Assembly: GCA_001650955.1 (NCBI GenBank)
Contig: LXYP01000023.1
Span: forward strand, 1-45,623
DNA from: Sphingomonadales bacterium EhC05
GTDB taxonomy: Bacteria > Pseudomonadota > Alphaproteobacteria > Sphingomonadales > Sphingomonadaceae
DNA: 45,623 nucleotides
Direction: 5' to 3'
In this document: positions 9,620 to 17,625 of the stretch, piece after piece
Position numbering within the stretch: the first letter of the stretch is position 1
Layout of the letters: the number at the start of each line of letters is the position of its first letter
The notes under the pieces: model-generated
Told to the model about the DNA's origin: nothing
The model's database searches: none
The model's input: the letters and a program-made list of their open reading frames with translations, nothing else
Made by a program: the position numbers and the translations under genes

Positions 9620-10653
9620 GGATCAAGCACTCCAAGTGCAGCAGTAAAGCCCGGACCGAGAGCTGTGAGTAATATTGGCTTGGTCGGTCTCTGGGTTAGC
9701 AGAAAGTCCAAAACGAACAACACGGTGGGCGAAGACATATTGCCATGATTTTTGAGAATTTCACGAGTCGCCGGAATACCCGCGATATCGGGTGCAAAAT
9801 AGCCCTCAAGTGCTTCCACCACCCTGCCCCCGCCGGGATGGCAAGCAGGTTCGAACAGATCGGCTTTGTCCAAGCCCTGCGCCGCTAGAAACACATCGCA
9901 GAATGGCGTGAAGTCCTTCGCCACAAAAGTCGGAATATCGCGAGCGAGCACGAGGTCGAATCCCGTGGTACCAATTTCCCAACCCATCATGTCACGGGTT
10001 CCTGGCCAGGTCTTCTGTCCGAATGACCGGAAAGATGGCCCGCTTTCATGATTTTCTTTGCCTGAAATCACTGCTGCCGCGCAGCCGTCAGCGAACAGAG
10101 CGGTTGCGATCATATTCTTCTTGTCAAATTGACTATAGTCATAAGACAGGCTGCAAAGTTCCAGCGACAGCAAAAGTATATTTTGTCCCCCACTTGCCGC
10201 AGCGAGATCATCGGCCAATCTCAACCCGAGCACGCCGCCAGCACAGCCATGGCCAAATATCGTCATGGTTTGGGTGGAGACGTCAAAACCCATAGCCGCA
10301 ATCAACTGGCTGGGAATGGACGGCGTCATCGTGCCTGTGGTCGAGATCATTACGATCACGTCAATATCACTGGGTTGCAGCGCAGCCCGGTCCAAAGCCT
10401 CGGCGGCCACCTGCTGGGTCAATTTGCTGCCGACCTGCTCATAAACACCAGCACGTTCTGCCCAGCTCCTCGGCTTCAAATAATAGTCCGGATCGCAGGC
10501 CAAAAATCGCTGATCAATTCCGCTATTGCCAAGGATCTGCTTCAATCTCGCGGGGAGCGACGCGCCTCGTGCCTTTGCCATCACGGCAAGCACGTCCTCC
10601 TGACTGATGCTGTGATCAGGAACGGCAGTGGCTATGGATCTCAGAAATGGCAT
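9616..10653 (-). CDS. Type III polyketide synthase (chalcone/stilbene synthase family)
   Basis: A 345-residue homodimeric ketosynthase with the complete catalytic triad: Cys137 in GHGCAGG, His272 in PACHPGGG and Asn305 in NHGNMSSPT. The C-terminal ALGPGFTAALGVL motif is also intact. Type III enzymes extend acyl-CoA starters with malonyl-CoA and cyclise the product; bacterial members next to methyltransferases commonly use fatty acyl starters to make alkylresorcinols or alkylpyrones. The next gene is an ICMT-type methyltransferase overlapping by 4 bp. I prefer the ATG at 10653 because SIATAVPDH is the usual family N-terminus; an upstream ATG at 10680 adds nine residues. Neither start has a clear ribosome binding site. 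Confidence 0.92.
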   Translation of the reverse strand: MPFLRSIATAVPDHSISQEDVLAVMAKARGASLPARLKQILGNSGIDQRFLACDPDYYLKPRSWAERAGVYEQVGSKLTQQVAAEALDRAALQPSDIDVIVMISTTGTMTPSIPSQLIAAMGFDVSTQTMTIFGHGCAGGVLGLRLADDLAAASGGQNILLLSLELCSLSYDYSQFDKKNMIATALFADGCAAAVISGKENHESGPSFRSFGQKTWPGTRDMMGWEIGTTGFDLVLARDIPTFVAKDFTPFCDVFLAAQGLDKADLFEPACHPGGGRVVEALEGYFAPDIAGIPATREILKNHGNMSSPTVLFVLDFLLTQRPTKPILLTALGPGFTAALGVLDP

Positions 10654-10705
10654 GAGAGATATTCGGACATCATAGACCATATGTTACAGCAATTGCGTGC
10701 CCGCT

Positions 10706-10719
10706 CCACAGAATTGTGG
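10706..10719. promoter_or_regulatory. Inverted repeat CCACA-N4-TGTGG between divergent PKS and AraC genes
   Basis: A perfect 5-bp dyad with a 4-bp spacer lies in the 86-bp gap between the PKS start (10653) and the preferred AraC-family start (10740). The position suits an operator governing both directions. The binding protein is not known; AraC-type regulators more often bind direct repeats, so another factor is possible. Confidence 0.4.
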
Positions 10720-10739
10720 CGCCATGCCCCAAATACGGT

Positions 10740-11780
10740 ATGACGGCATTGATGGATATCGCGATCGATATAATCATACGGATAATGGGAGTGGGCGCGA
10801 GCCTGCTATTGCTGGTCATTCTGCTTGCTGGAGCCGCACGGCCGTCGCTCAAAATTCCTTTGGCGGGACTGGTAATTGGCGGGGCGTCCTACCTGATCAA
10901 CAGTTCCGGATTGGCCGGTTCAGACTTGCCGTTCAGGCGTCTGATCGATCTTCTATCGCTGATCACACCATTCTGGATTTGGCTTTTTGCCAGACGTTTG
11001 TTTGAGCGCGCGCCCCCGAGATGGTTGCTTGCGCTGCTGGGCCTGACCTATCTAATAGGCTGGTCACTTGCCCATTTCGTTGACGCCGGCAACGGGCCAG
11101 GCTTCTATATCATCCATTTCACATCACTCGCATTGGTCGCAGACCTCATTTACGTTGCCCTCTCCGGGTTGGTCGACGATCTGGTCTACCGCCGCCGGCT
11201 CATTCGAATCTATCTGCCTATTCTGATCGGACTACAATCCGGCGGGATATTGATTTACGAGCTGATCTTCGGGAATCAGGATACCAATGCCCTCGTCCAG
11301 ACCGTCAATGGGATATTGATACTGGCCTTGATCTTATTCGGCGGCCTCGCTCTGCTCAGAACTGATCCTGATCTCCTCATGATGACGGACGATCGAAATT
11401 CTGATGAACCGAAAGCAGCCAGTCTTTCGCCCTCGGAAACCGTGCTCAAAGACAAGCTCCGAGATGCGATGGCAAATGGTGTCTATCGCGAAACCGGAAT
11501 CACCATCAGATCACTTGCAGTGCATCTCGATACGCCAGAACATCGGTTGAGGAACATGATCAACCAAAAGCTGGGTCACCGCAACTTTTCGTCATTCCTC
11601 AATGGCTATCGAATCAACGAAGCCAAGGAAAAACTGGCGGATCGTAATCTGGTCGACTTGCCGATCCTGACAATTGCAATGGATTTGGGCTATAATAGTC
11701 TGGCACCATTCAACCGCGCATTTCGAGCCGAAACCGGTATAACTCCTAGTGATTTCCGGAAAGCCCAAATTGATCAATAG
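10740..11780 (+). CDS. Membrane-anchored AraC-family transcriptional regulator
   Basis: The 346-residue protein has an N-terminal half with about seven hydrophobic helices (roughly residues 5-215), a short charged linker, and a C-terminal AraC DNA-binding domain of about 100 residues. The HTH segment ends with TIAMDLGYNSLAPFNRAFRAETGITPSDFRK, here given as its two halves TIAMDLGYNSLAPFNRAF and AETGITPSDFRK. This architecture places the sensor in the membrane, suggesting it responds to a lipid or envelope signal. It is divergent from the type III PKS operon and probably controls it. The frame stays open to a GTG at 10716 inside the inverted repeat; the ATG at 10740 is preferred, without a strong ribosome binding site. 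Confidence 0.85.
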   Translation: MTALMDIAIDIIIRIMGVGASLLLLVILLAGAARPSLKIPLAGLVIGGASYLINSSGLAGSDLPFRRLIDLLSLITPFWIWLFARRLFERAPPRWLLALLGLTYLIGWSLAHFVDAGNGPGFYIIHFTSLALVADLIYVALSGLVDDLVYRRRLIRIYLPILIGLQSGGILIYELIFGNQDTNALVQTVNGILILALILFGGLALLRTDPDLLMMTDDRNSDEPKAASLSPSETVLKDKLRDAMANGVYRETGITIRSLAVHLDTPEHRLRNMINQKLGHRNFSSFLNGYRINEAKEKLADRNLVDLPILTIAMDLGYNSLAPFNRAFRAETGITPSDFRKAQIDQ

Positions 11781-11898
11781 TGAAAAACCCTGATCAATTT
11801 CGAAATCCATCAACATTTTTCATCGTTGCAGAGAACAAGCTGACTGCTTCCTCCACAAAGCAACCATCTTATGACGCCCCTGTTGATGGAGACAAATA

Positions 11899-12753
11899 GT
11901 GCCTGACCTTTACACCAAGATTATCGACCATATGATCAACGCGTTCACCTTCGATCTGGGACGCTATCTGATTGCGGCCGGTGCGATTTCACTGATATTA
12001 TGGCTCGCCAAAGGCTGGTCCGACGCCCGCCGCATCCAGTCGAGGCGGGCCAAATGGGCCGACTATAAGCGCGAATTTCTATCATCGATGCGCACTGTCG
12101 CTGTCTTCGGGCTAACTACCATCAGCACGGTTCTGTTTATCGAAGCGGGCTGGATCTCAGTGAACGAGAGCGCAATCAACTGGCCGATTCTCGCGCTTCA
12201 AGTAATGGCAATGATTGTCGCCCATGATGCCTATTTCTATTGGATGCACCGCGGACTGCATCTGAAAGCCATGTTCCGTTTCTCACATCTCCATCATCAC
12301 AAGTCACGCACCCCGACACCTTGGGCCGCCTATAGCTTCTCGTCGTTCGAAGCGATGACCGAGGCGGCGTTTGTTCCCGTCTATTTGCTGCTGGCTTCTA
12401 CACTGGGCGCGCCGATGTATGGATTTGCCATCTTCATATTCCTTGCCCATATGATCATTCGCAACGTGATGGGGCATGCCGGGGTCGAGTTGTTTCCAGC
12501 CGGATGGACGCGCAGCCCATTGGGATGGATCACCACCACCACCCATCATGATCTCCACCATAGCGAAGGAAAGACCAACTTCGGCCTATATTTCACCTGG
12601 TGGGACCGGATGATGGGCACGGAGCACCCGCAATATGAAGACCGATTCAATGCCGTCGCCAAGCCAATCCGTATCTCGGTAAATGCGGCGGCCAATGCCA
12701 GCGTCGTGACTATGGCGATGCTGATCGCGATCAATACGGCCTTCATCGTCTGA
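11899..12753 (+). CDS. Fatty-acid hydroxylase / sterol desaturase-family di-iron membrane enzyme
   Basis: A 284-residue membrane protein with the histidine clusters that bind the di-iron centre: HDAYFYWMH (H109-H117), HLHHH (H130-H134), a single H193 in MGHAG, and HHDLHH (216-221). About four membrane helices surround them. The family hydroxylates or desaturates lipid-like substrates such as fatty acids, sterols and carotenoids. The substrate here is unknown; its position downstream of the type III PKS/AraC locus on the plus strand makes a polyketide lipid or its acyl precursor possible. The start is GTG at 11899 with GGAG at 11888-11891. A strong hairpin follows the stop. Confidence 0.9.
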   Translation: MPDLYTKIIDHMINAFTFDLGRYLIAAGAISLILWLAKGWSDARRIQSRRAKWADYKREFLSSMRTVAVFGLTTISTVLFIEAGWISVNESAINWPILALQVMAMIVAHDAYFYWMHRGLHLKAMFRFSHLHHHKSRTPTPWAAYSFSSFEAMTEAAFVPVYLLLASTLGAPMYGFAIFIFLAHMIIRNVMGHAGVELFPAGWTRSPLGWITTTTHHDLHHSEGKTNFGLYFTWWDRMMGTEHPQYEDRFNAVAKPIRISVNAAANASVVTMAMLIAINTAFIV

Positions 12754-12777
12754 TCGATTGGAGGCGTTGGAGGCGAC

Positions 12778-12825
12778 AAGCCGATCTGTGCAATTGATCC
12801 CATCAATTGCACAGATCGGCTTTTG
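12778..12825 (+). terminator. Perfect 21-bp hairpin, probable terminator
   Basis: The arms at 12778-12798 and 12802-12822 are exact reverse complements separated by a 3-base loop (CCC), and the right arm runs into TTTT. It lies 24 bp after the hydroxylase stop. A stem this long and perfect is unusual for an ordinary terminator, but the T-run and location fit one. Confidence 0.75.
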
Positions 12826-12920
12826 CCGTGCAGCATTTTTTCGACCGCTTGCCATTCTTTTCGAGGATGCACTTGGCTATCCAATTGAATTTTCGTGATT
12901 TATCTGGGAATTCTGACTTA

Positions 12921-12983
12921 TTGTGCACTGCAACATAAAACCTTGACATTATCCGCCTGCTCCCGTAATTGTGCACTGCAACA
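12921..12983 (+). promoter_or_regulatory. Phasin promoter with two identical TGCACTGCA operator sites
   Basis: The 15-mer TTGTGCACTGCAACA occurs exactly at 12921-12935 and 12969-12983. Between them lies a good sigma-70-type promoter: TTGACA at 12943-12948, a 17-bp spacer, and TAATTG at 12966-12971. The first repeat is just upstream of the -35 and the second overlaps the -10 and probable transcription start. PhaR-type repressors of phasin genes bind TGC/GCA-rich dyads, so these are good candidate PhaR sites. PhaR itself is not in the window. Confidence 0.65.
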
Positions 12984-13000
12984 AACGAATGGAAGCAATC

Positions 13001-13819
13001 ATGGCTGACACGAAAACAACAGATTTAAACGCTGCTCCGGCAGCACCGAAGTCCGACTCGCTCTCTACAGAGGCAGCTCCTGCTGCAACTGCGTCGGCAA
13101 CCGAAGTAGCTAGCAAGGCAGCAGAAGCTGCTCCTGCTGCTGCAAAAACGACCGCAACCGAAGCAAAGCCGGCAGCTCCTGCCGCTGCCAAGCCTGCGGC
13201 TGCAAAAAAGACGGCTGCGAAGAAACCCGCAGCGAAAAAAGTTGTCCGTAAAACGGCAACGAAACCAACCATCAAAAAAACTGCGACTAAAGGAACCAAA
13301 AAAATGGCTACAACCAAAACCACCGCAACCAAGCGCGTTGTGAAAAACACCAAAGCCGCCAACACCAAGGCCGCTAACACCGCCAAGAACACCGCTGAAA
13401 AACTCGGCGCGCGTTTTGAAAAACTGACTGCAGACGCACAGGTTCGCGCCAAAGAAGCTGCTGACCGTGCCGTTGCACTCTCGAAAACCGCCGTTGAATT
13501 CAACCGCGAGAACATCGAAACCTTGATCGAAACCGGCAAAATCACCGCAAAAGGCGCTCAGGAAATCGGCAAGACCAACCTGAAGTACACCCGTGAAAAC
13601 ATGACCGAAGCCAGCCGCGCGTTGCAGGGTCTGTTCAGCGTTGCGACGCCAAAAGACATGTTTGCCAAACAGGCTGACTACATGCGCAGCGGTTTGGATC
13701 GGGTCATGGACCAGACTTCAAACAATGCAGATGCTGTTGTCAAGCTCGCTGGCAAAGCCTATCAGCCCATCGCTGATCGCGTTAGCGAAGTGCGTAAAGA
13801 ACTTAAAAAAGCAGCGTAA
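13001..13819 (+). CDS. Phasin-family polyhydroxyalkanoate granule protein
   Basis: A 272-residue protein in two parts. Residues 1 to about 130 are a low-complexity Ala/Lys/Thr/Pro-rich segment resembling histone H1-like or PhaF-like tails, with repeated AAKKPAAKK and TATK blocks. The rest is an amphipathic helical phasin domain (AEKLGARFEKLTADAQVRAKEAADRA split around KLT, then FNRENIETLIETGKITAKGAQEI). Phasins coat PHA granules; the basic tail may bind DNA and help distribute granules at division, as described for PhaF-like proteins. The ATG at 13001 has GGAAG upstream. The promoter carries duplicated TGCACTGCA sites, and a hairpin terminator follows. Confidence 0.88.
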   Translation: MADTKTTDLNAAPAAPKSDSLSTEAAPAATASATEVASKAAEAAPAAAKTTATEAKPAAPAAAKPAAAKKTAAKKPAAKKVVRKTATKPTIKKTATKGTKKMATTKTTATKRVVKNTKAANTKAANTAKNTAEKLGARFEKLTADAQVRAKEAADRAVALSKTAVEFNRENIETLIETGKITAKGAQEIGKTNLKYTRENMTEASRALQGLFSVATPKDMFAKQADYMRSGLDRVMDQTSNNADAVVKLAGKAYQPIADRVSEVRKELKKAA

Positions 13820-13840
13820 GCCGCTCAGATAAGTGACCAG

Positions 13841-13874
13841 AAAAAGGCCGTTCCTTAGGGAGCGGCCTTTTTCA
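13841..13874 (+). terminator. Rho-independent terminator after phasin
   Basis: AAAAAGGCCG pairs with CGGCCTTTTT across a short loop, extended by weaker G-T pairs, and ends in a T-run at 13868-13873. It begins 21 bp after the phasin stop. The A-run on the left side makes it potentially bidirectional. Confidence 0.85.
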
Positions 13875-14051
13875 TTTGCGCCGAAACAAAGCAACTTGGT
13901 GCAACTTGAAAAAAACTATCAAACGGTGGCTTGCCCTTGAGGGGAAAAATACCATATCCTGCCCCAGATGAAACACACACAGATTCTTTTCTCGCCGCTA
14001 TGGCAATATAGCCCACATGACACTTCACGGGTGGCACAAAATCCTGTTGAT

Positions 14052-14393
14052 ATGGCGGGAGATGATGACGCGGACAAAGGCTCTGATGACGGCGACGATA
14101 CCGATATGGGCGTTGCCACAAAGACCCGCGCCCAAACAGCAAAGCCCAAACCCTATAAAGTGCTTTTGCTAAACGACGATTATACTCCGATGGAATTTGT
14201 CGTTCTGGTGCTGAAGCGCTTCTTCAATATGGATATCGATCAAGCCACGCGAGTGATGCTGCATGTCCACCAGAAGGGCGTCGGCGTTTGCGGGACATTT
14301 AGCTACGAAGTTGCGGAAACCAAAGTCACGCAAGTCATGGACTTTGCGCGCAAAAATGACCATCCGCTGCAATGCACGCTTGAGAAAGCCTGA
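14052..14393 (+). CDS. clpS: ClpS, adaptor of the ClpAP protease
   Basis: The ClpS core is clear: [23 protein letters not shown], read as [14 protein letters not shown] then VVLVLKRFF, with [21 protein letters not shown] after it. ClpS delivers N-end-rule substrates to ClpA by binding N-terminal Leu, Phe, Tyr or Trp in a hydrophobic pocket; the NDDYTPMEF and HVHQKG elements form that pocket. The core is preceded by an acidic, glycine-rich tail. The frame is open to an ATG at 13968, giving 141 residues; I prefer the ATG at 14052 (113 residues, MAGDDDAD), though neither has a good ribosome binding site. No clpA is present nearby. Confidence 0.9.
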   Translation: MAGDDDADKGSDDGDDTDMGVATKTRAQTAKPKPYKVLLLNDDYTPMEFVVLVLKRFFNMDIDQATRVMLHVHQKGVGVCGTFSYEVAETKVTQVMDFARKNDHPLQCTLEKA

Positions 14394-14413
14394 TCCTAAC
14401 TAAGGAATTTGCC

Positions 14414-15073
14414 ATGTCCGAGACGCCCGTCATTACTATCGATATCGTCTCTGACGTGGTTTGCCCGTGGTGCATCATCGGCTATAAGAAGCTTGAAAAA
14501 GCCATGCAGCAATTCGAAGGCAAAGCACGATTTGAGCTGGCTTGGCATGCCTTCGAACTGAACCCCGGCATGCCGCCGGAGGGCCAGGATATCAACGAGC
14601 ATATGGCGCAGAAATATGGGGCAACACCCGAGCAGAGCAAGACCAATCGCGATCGGTTGCGAAGCGCGGGCAGCGATCTCGATTTTGAATTCAGCTATCA
14701 TGAAAATATGAGAATGGTGAACACGTTCGATGCACATCGATTGCTCCATTGGGCCGGCGAAATGGGACAGCAGACAGCGCTTAAACTGGCGTTGTTCAAA
14801 GCCCATTTTACAGATGGTAAAGACGTCAGCGATCACAAGTCTTTGATCGCCATTGCTTCATCCGTTGGCCTCAATGAAAAACGGGCGCGAGATTTGCTCA
14901 GCACGGACATGTTTGCAGCGGAAGTTCGTGCTGTGGAAGCCGAATGGCAGGACCGTTTCATCACCGGTGTCCCAGCGTTCATCTTCAACAAGAAATTCAT
15001 GGTACCCGGCGCGCAAGACAGTGACACATTCGCCAATATCATTGAGAATAAGTTGCTCGCCAAAGCGGCTTGA
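14414..15073 (+). CDS. DsbA-family (FrnE-like) thioredoxin-fold oxidoreductase
   Basis: A 219-residue protein with a CPWC active site (C17-C20) right after the first beta strand, an inserted helical domain, and a TGVPAF cis-proline loop near residue 192. This matches the FrnE/2-hydroxychromene-2-carboxylate isomerase-like branch of the DsbA family. It lacks a signal peptide and so should be cytoplasmic, where FrnE-type proteins act as thiol-disulfide oxidoreductases, sometimes in oxidative-stress tolerance. It starts 20 bp after clpS with AAGGAA upstream, so the two are probably cotranscribed. Confidence 0.9.
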   Translation: MSETPVITIDIVSDVVCPWCIIGYKKLEKAMQQFEGKARFELAWHAFELNPGMPPEGQDINEHMAQKYGATPEQSKTNRDRLRSAGSDLDFEFSYHENMRMVNTFDAHRLLHWAGEMGQQTALKLALFKAHFTDGKDVSDHKSLIAIASSVGLNEKRARDLLSTDMFAAEVRAVEAEWQDRFITGVPAFIFNKKFMVPGAQDSDTFANIIENKLLAKAA

Positions 15074-15150
15074 TCACCTTACCAGGAACGCTCAAGGACT
15101 GATGGGCAGAGTGGCGCGTCATCCTGAAAAAGTCTCAATCGAGACATGCC

Positions 15151-15786
15151 TTATGGCGAATTTTCTTCATTTTTAAGCGTATCAGCCGCTGAAATTGTCG
15201 CCACGATATCCTCCATCGCCTTGTTCGGATATTTGGGAGTGACGCTATGATAGAAGCTGCTGATCTTTTGCATGTCCGCTTGATAATCTCCCGTCGGCAT
15301 GAATGATGGACCGAGCCCTCCGGTTTTTTTTGCATAATCCATCATGCCGATGATTACGGGAACTTTTGCTTTGAGGGCGATATAGTAAAATCCGGTGCGC
15401 CATTGCTTGACGTTGCCACGTGTGCCTTCTGGAGGAATCGTCAAGATGAACTTGTCGCGTTTCGCAAATTCCTGAACCATCGCATCAACCATATTCTGGG
15501 ATTGCGATCTATCAACAGGAATACCGCCCAGGCGACGCATCATGTTGCCCCACGGCCATTTGAACAAGGTGTTTTTGCCAATCCAATATGATTGCAAATT
15601 CAGTTTATTGGTCAACCCGAAAAAATAGAGAAAATCCCAATTGCTGGTATGCGGCGCCGCAATGATCACGGCTTTCGCAGGCGGTGGATTTTCTTGAACA
15701 GCCGTCCAACCATTTATCGTATAAACGAAGATCGAAAAACGACGAACGATCTCCGACAGCCAATTCGCTTTTATCTCGTCGTGCAC
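15151..15786 (-). CDS. Lysophospholipid/1-acylglycerol-3-phosphate acyltransferase-family protein
   Basis: The HxxxxD acyltransferase motif reads HTSNWD (H46-D51), and the substrate-binding motif reads PPEGTRG (PEGTR at 119-123). A GGIPVDRS block lies between them. These define the PlsC-like fold, which transfers fatty acyl groups from acyl-CoA or acyl-ACP to a lysolipid. The 211-residue length is short, as in the simple soluble or peripherally bound members. I chose the GTG at 15786 because GGGGAGGA sits just upstream; the frame upstream of it is not family-like. The acceptor cannot be told from sequence. Confidence 0.82.
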   Translation of the reverse strand: MHDEIKANWLSEIVRRFSIFVYTINGWTAVQENPPPAKAVIIAAPHTSNWDFLYFFGLTNKLNLQSYWIGKNTLFKWPWGNMMRRLGGIPVDRSQSQNMVDAMVQEFAKRDKFILTIPPEGTRGNVKQWRTGFYYIALKAKVPVIIGMMDYAKKTGGLGPSFMPTGDYQADMQKISSFYHSVTPKYPNKAMEDIVATISAADTLKNEENSP

Positions 15787-16118
15787 AAATCCTCCCCTTC
15801 GCGATATTAAAGAACGCGAGCTTGGTCGACCATAGGTTGCTTTTCTGCCTGTGCAACGAAAGATGTCCATGAGTGCAATGGCGCAGCAGATAGTTGGATT
15901 GATGGAAATATTTCCGGAAGCATCAGAGCCGTTGGCAAATGGGTATTTGCAGCGCTGACCGGACTGCTGTCAGCAGGATCTCCCGCCTTTGTCGAGAGAC
16001 ACCATGCGCAATATCGGGTCATCATCCAATATCGATCGGCTTCGGTAAGAATGCCGATAGCATGTCGAGGCAATGCAGAGCTGATGTCGGAAAAGGCCCG
16101 ATCAATTCTGCTCCACAA
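15787..16118. other. 332-bp stretch without a convincing gene
   Basis: A minus-strand frame (15807-16118) starts with TTG directly after the CDF stop codon and would give 103 residues, but it has no ribosome binding site, no recognisable motif and an unconvincing composition. A plus-strand frame from 15939 runs into the CDF gene and is a shadow. I see no clear terminator or promoter here. Confidence 0.5.
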
Positions 16119-17084
16119 TCAGCGAGGGCATTCTGTATCGCACAATCCTGCTTCTTCATCTTCGAGTTCAATCTGAATCGTCACATGATGAATCGCAAAT
16201 CGCCTTTTCATGTCCCGCTCGACTTCCGCCAGAAACCCTTTGCCAGGGTGCCCATCCGGCATAACGAGATGAGCCGTAAGCGCATTTTCACTCGTGCTCA
16301 TTGGCCAGATATGGAGATCGTGAACCGTCTGGACTCCCTGAAATTCGGACAGAGAATCCATCACGTTCTCAATATCAATATTTCTCGGGACACCAGACAG
16401 TGACATTCGCACCGCTTCGGACAACAGCCCCCAAGTGCTCCAGAAAATAATTCCCACGATCACCAGGCTGATCAGCGGATCGATCCAATATAATCCGGTG
16501 AAATAGATGATGATGCCTGCAACGACGACGCCAGCTGATACGCCAGCATCTGCCATCATGTGCAGAAATGCGCCTCGAATGTTCGCGTCTTCCTTTTGCC
16601 CCCGCATGAACAGCATCGCGGTTCCAAAATTGATCACTATTCCGATCGAAGCGACAATGATCACCGTTGTGGAAGCAACTGGAGCAGGGCTGCCTATCCG
16701 GCTTACCGCTTCCCAAGCGATTGCACCGCAGGCAACAAGCAAGAATAACGCGTTGAGCAATGCGGCCAAGATAGATGAGCCACCCAAACCATATGTAAAT
16801 TGCTTGCTAGGAGGGCGTTTCGCGAGCTCTGCCCCTGCCCATGCGACGGCGAGCCCGAGAACATCTGACAAATTATGTCCGGCATCAGCCAAGAGAGCCA
16901 CGGATCCCGCCATCAGACCGTAAATCACTTCAACAATTATATAGAGTGTGTTGAGTGCAATCCCGAGCGCGAAAGCGCGGCTAAAATTGGCCGGGACATG
17001 GCCATGGGGGCCATGGCGATCATGATGGCTATGCGTAATCTGTCCGTGATGGTGGTCGTGGCTATGGTGTGAACCGGCGGACAT
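16119..17084 (-). CDS. CDF-family divalent-cation exporter (CzcD/ZitB-like)
   Basis: A 321-residue transporter with six membrane helices and the two HxxxD pairs of the zinc site: H70-D74 (DAGHNLSD) and H175-D179 (HMMAD). The first 30 residues are extremely histidine-rich (HHSHDHHHG, HSHHDRHGPHGH), a likely metal buffer, and the C-terminal domain ends in a Cys/Glu-rich tail. Such proteins export Zn2+, or Cd2+ and Co2+, by proton antiport. No metal regulator gene is adjacent. The 124-bp upstream gap contains short repeats around TGATAGGCTGTAGATCACTA but no clear MerR or ArsR operator. Confidence 0.92.
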   Translation of the reverse strand: MSAGSHHSHDHHHGQITHSHHDRHGPHGHVPANFSRAFALGIALNTLYIIVEVIYGLMAGSVALLADAGHNLSDVLGLAVAWAGAELAKRPPSKQFTYGLGGSSILAALLNALFLLVACGAIAWEAVSRIGSPAPVASTTVIIVASIGIVINFGTAMLFMRGQKEDANIRGAFLHMMADAGVSAGVVVAGIIIYFTGLYWIDPLISLVIVGIIFWSTWGLLSEAVRMSLSGVPRNIDIENVMDSLSEFQGVQTVHDLHIWPMSTSENALTAHLVMPDGHPGKGFLAEVERDMKRRFAIHHVTIQIELEDEEAGLCDTECPR

Positions 17085-17208
17085 CTACGCTCCGACAAAT
17101 AGTGATAGGCTGTAGATCACTAAATACACAGATTTGTCAGAGCGGTCTAGAATATTTATTCAATAATTTCCGTATGTTATATCATCCAGTGTCAGATGAC
17201 ATGGCTGT

Positions 17209-17475
17209 TCAATCAACAATCAATCCGATCGCGAGATAAATCAGCACGGGTGCGCCAACACCGAAAAGGGCAGCCAGCACGAAGCCGATTCGCAATATAT
17301 TGACGTCGATCCCGCTCCAGTTTGCGAGCCCTGAGCATACGCCCATCAGCTTGGCATTGGCTTTGTCTAGGCGAAGTTTGTTCTTTGTCATGGGAGGCTT
17401 GCTTCCTTTGTTCGATCCGATGGGTTCTGGCCAGCTGCTGGGCTGGGATCCGGTGGGTTTGTTCTTAATCGCCAT
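17209..17475 (-). CDS. pspC: PspC-domain membrane protein
   Basis: The C-terminal 60 residues form a PspC domain: KLRLDKANAKLMGVCSGLAN, a short polar turn (WSGIDVNILRIG), then one hydrophobic helix. PspC domains occur in the phage-shock membrane-stress response and in many uncharacterised small membrane proteins. The ATG at 17475 overlaps the stop of the upstream 39-residue peptide gene as TGATG, which supports this start over the inner ATG at 17391 that would give only the domain. The extra 28 residues are polar and Pro/Ser-rich. No pspA or pspB lies nearby. Confidence 0.8.
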   Translation of the reverse strand: MAIKNKPTGSQPSSWPEPIGSNKGSKPPMTKNKLRLDKANAKLMGVCSGLANWSGIDVNILRIGFVLAALFGVGAPVLIYLAIGLIVD

Positions 17476-17594
17476 CAGATCACCATGGAAGATGCGTTGT
17501 TGATGGCAGGTGCGATACTGGCGCCAACCAGAAGAGCTGCTGATACAATTGCAGCGAAGGCGGCAGAGACTGAGTTTTGAAGACTATGTGACAT
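17475..17594 (-). CDS. Small hydrophobic peptide B (39 residues), coupled to pspC
   Basis: The frame runs from ATG 17594 to TGA 17477-17475 with AAGGAAAA upstream as ribosome binding site. The peptide has a polar N-terminus (MSHSLQNSVS), a central Ala/Val/Leu helix (AAFAAIVSAALLVGAS) and a short tail (IAPAINNASSMVI). It aligns without gaps to peptide A, 19 of 39 positions identical. Its stop overlaps the pspC start as TGATG. It looks like a single-pass membrane peptide or a very short exported one; I do not know the family. The frame is too short for common gene finders. Confidence 0.72.
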   Translation of the reverse strand: MSHSLQNSVSAAFAAIVSAALLVGASIAPAINNASSMVI

Positions 17595-17625
17595 ATTGAT
17601 TTTCCTTTTGAAAGACTAGAATGGG

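Noticed and set aside
15807-16118. 103-residue minus-strand frame just downstream of the CDF gene
   Set aside because: TTG start directly after the CDF stop without a ribosome binding site and no recognisable motif; kept only as a note in the 15787-16118 entry.
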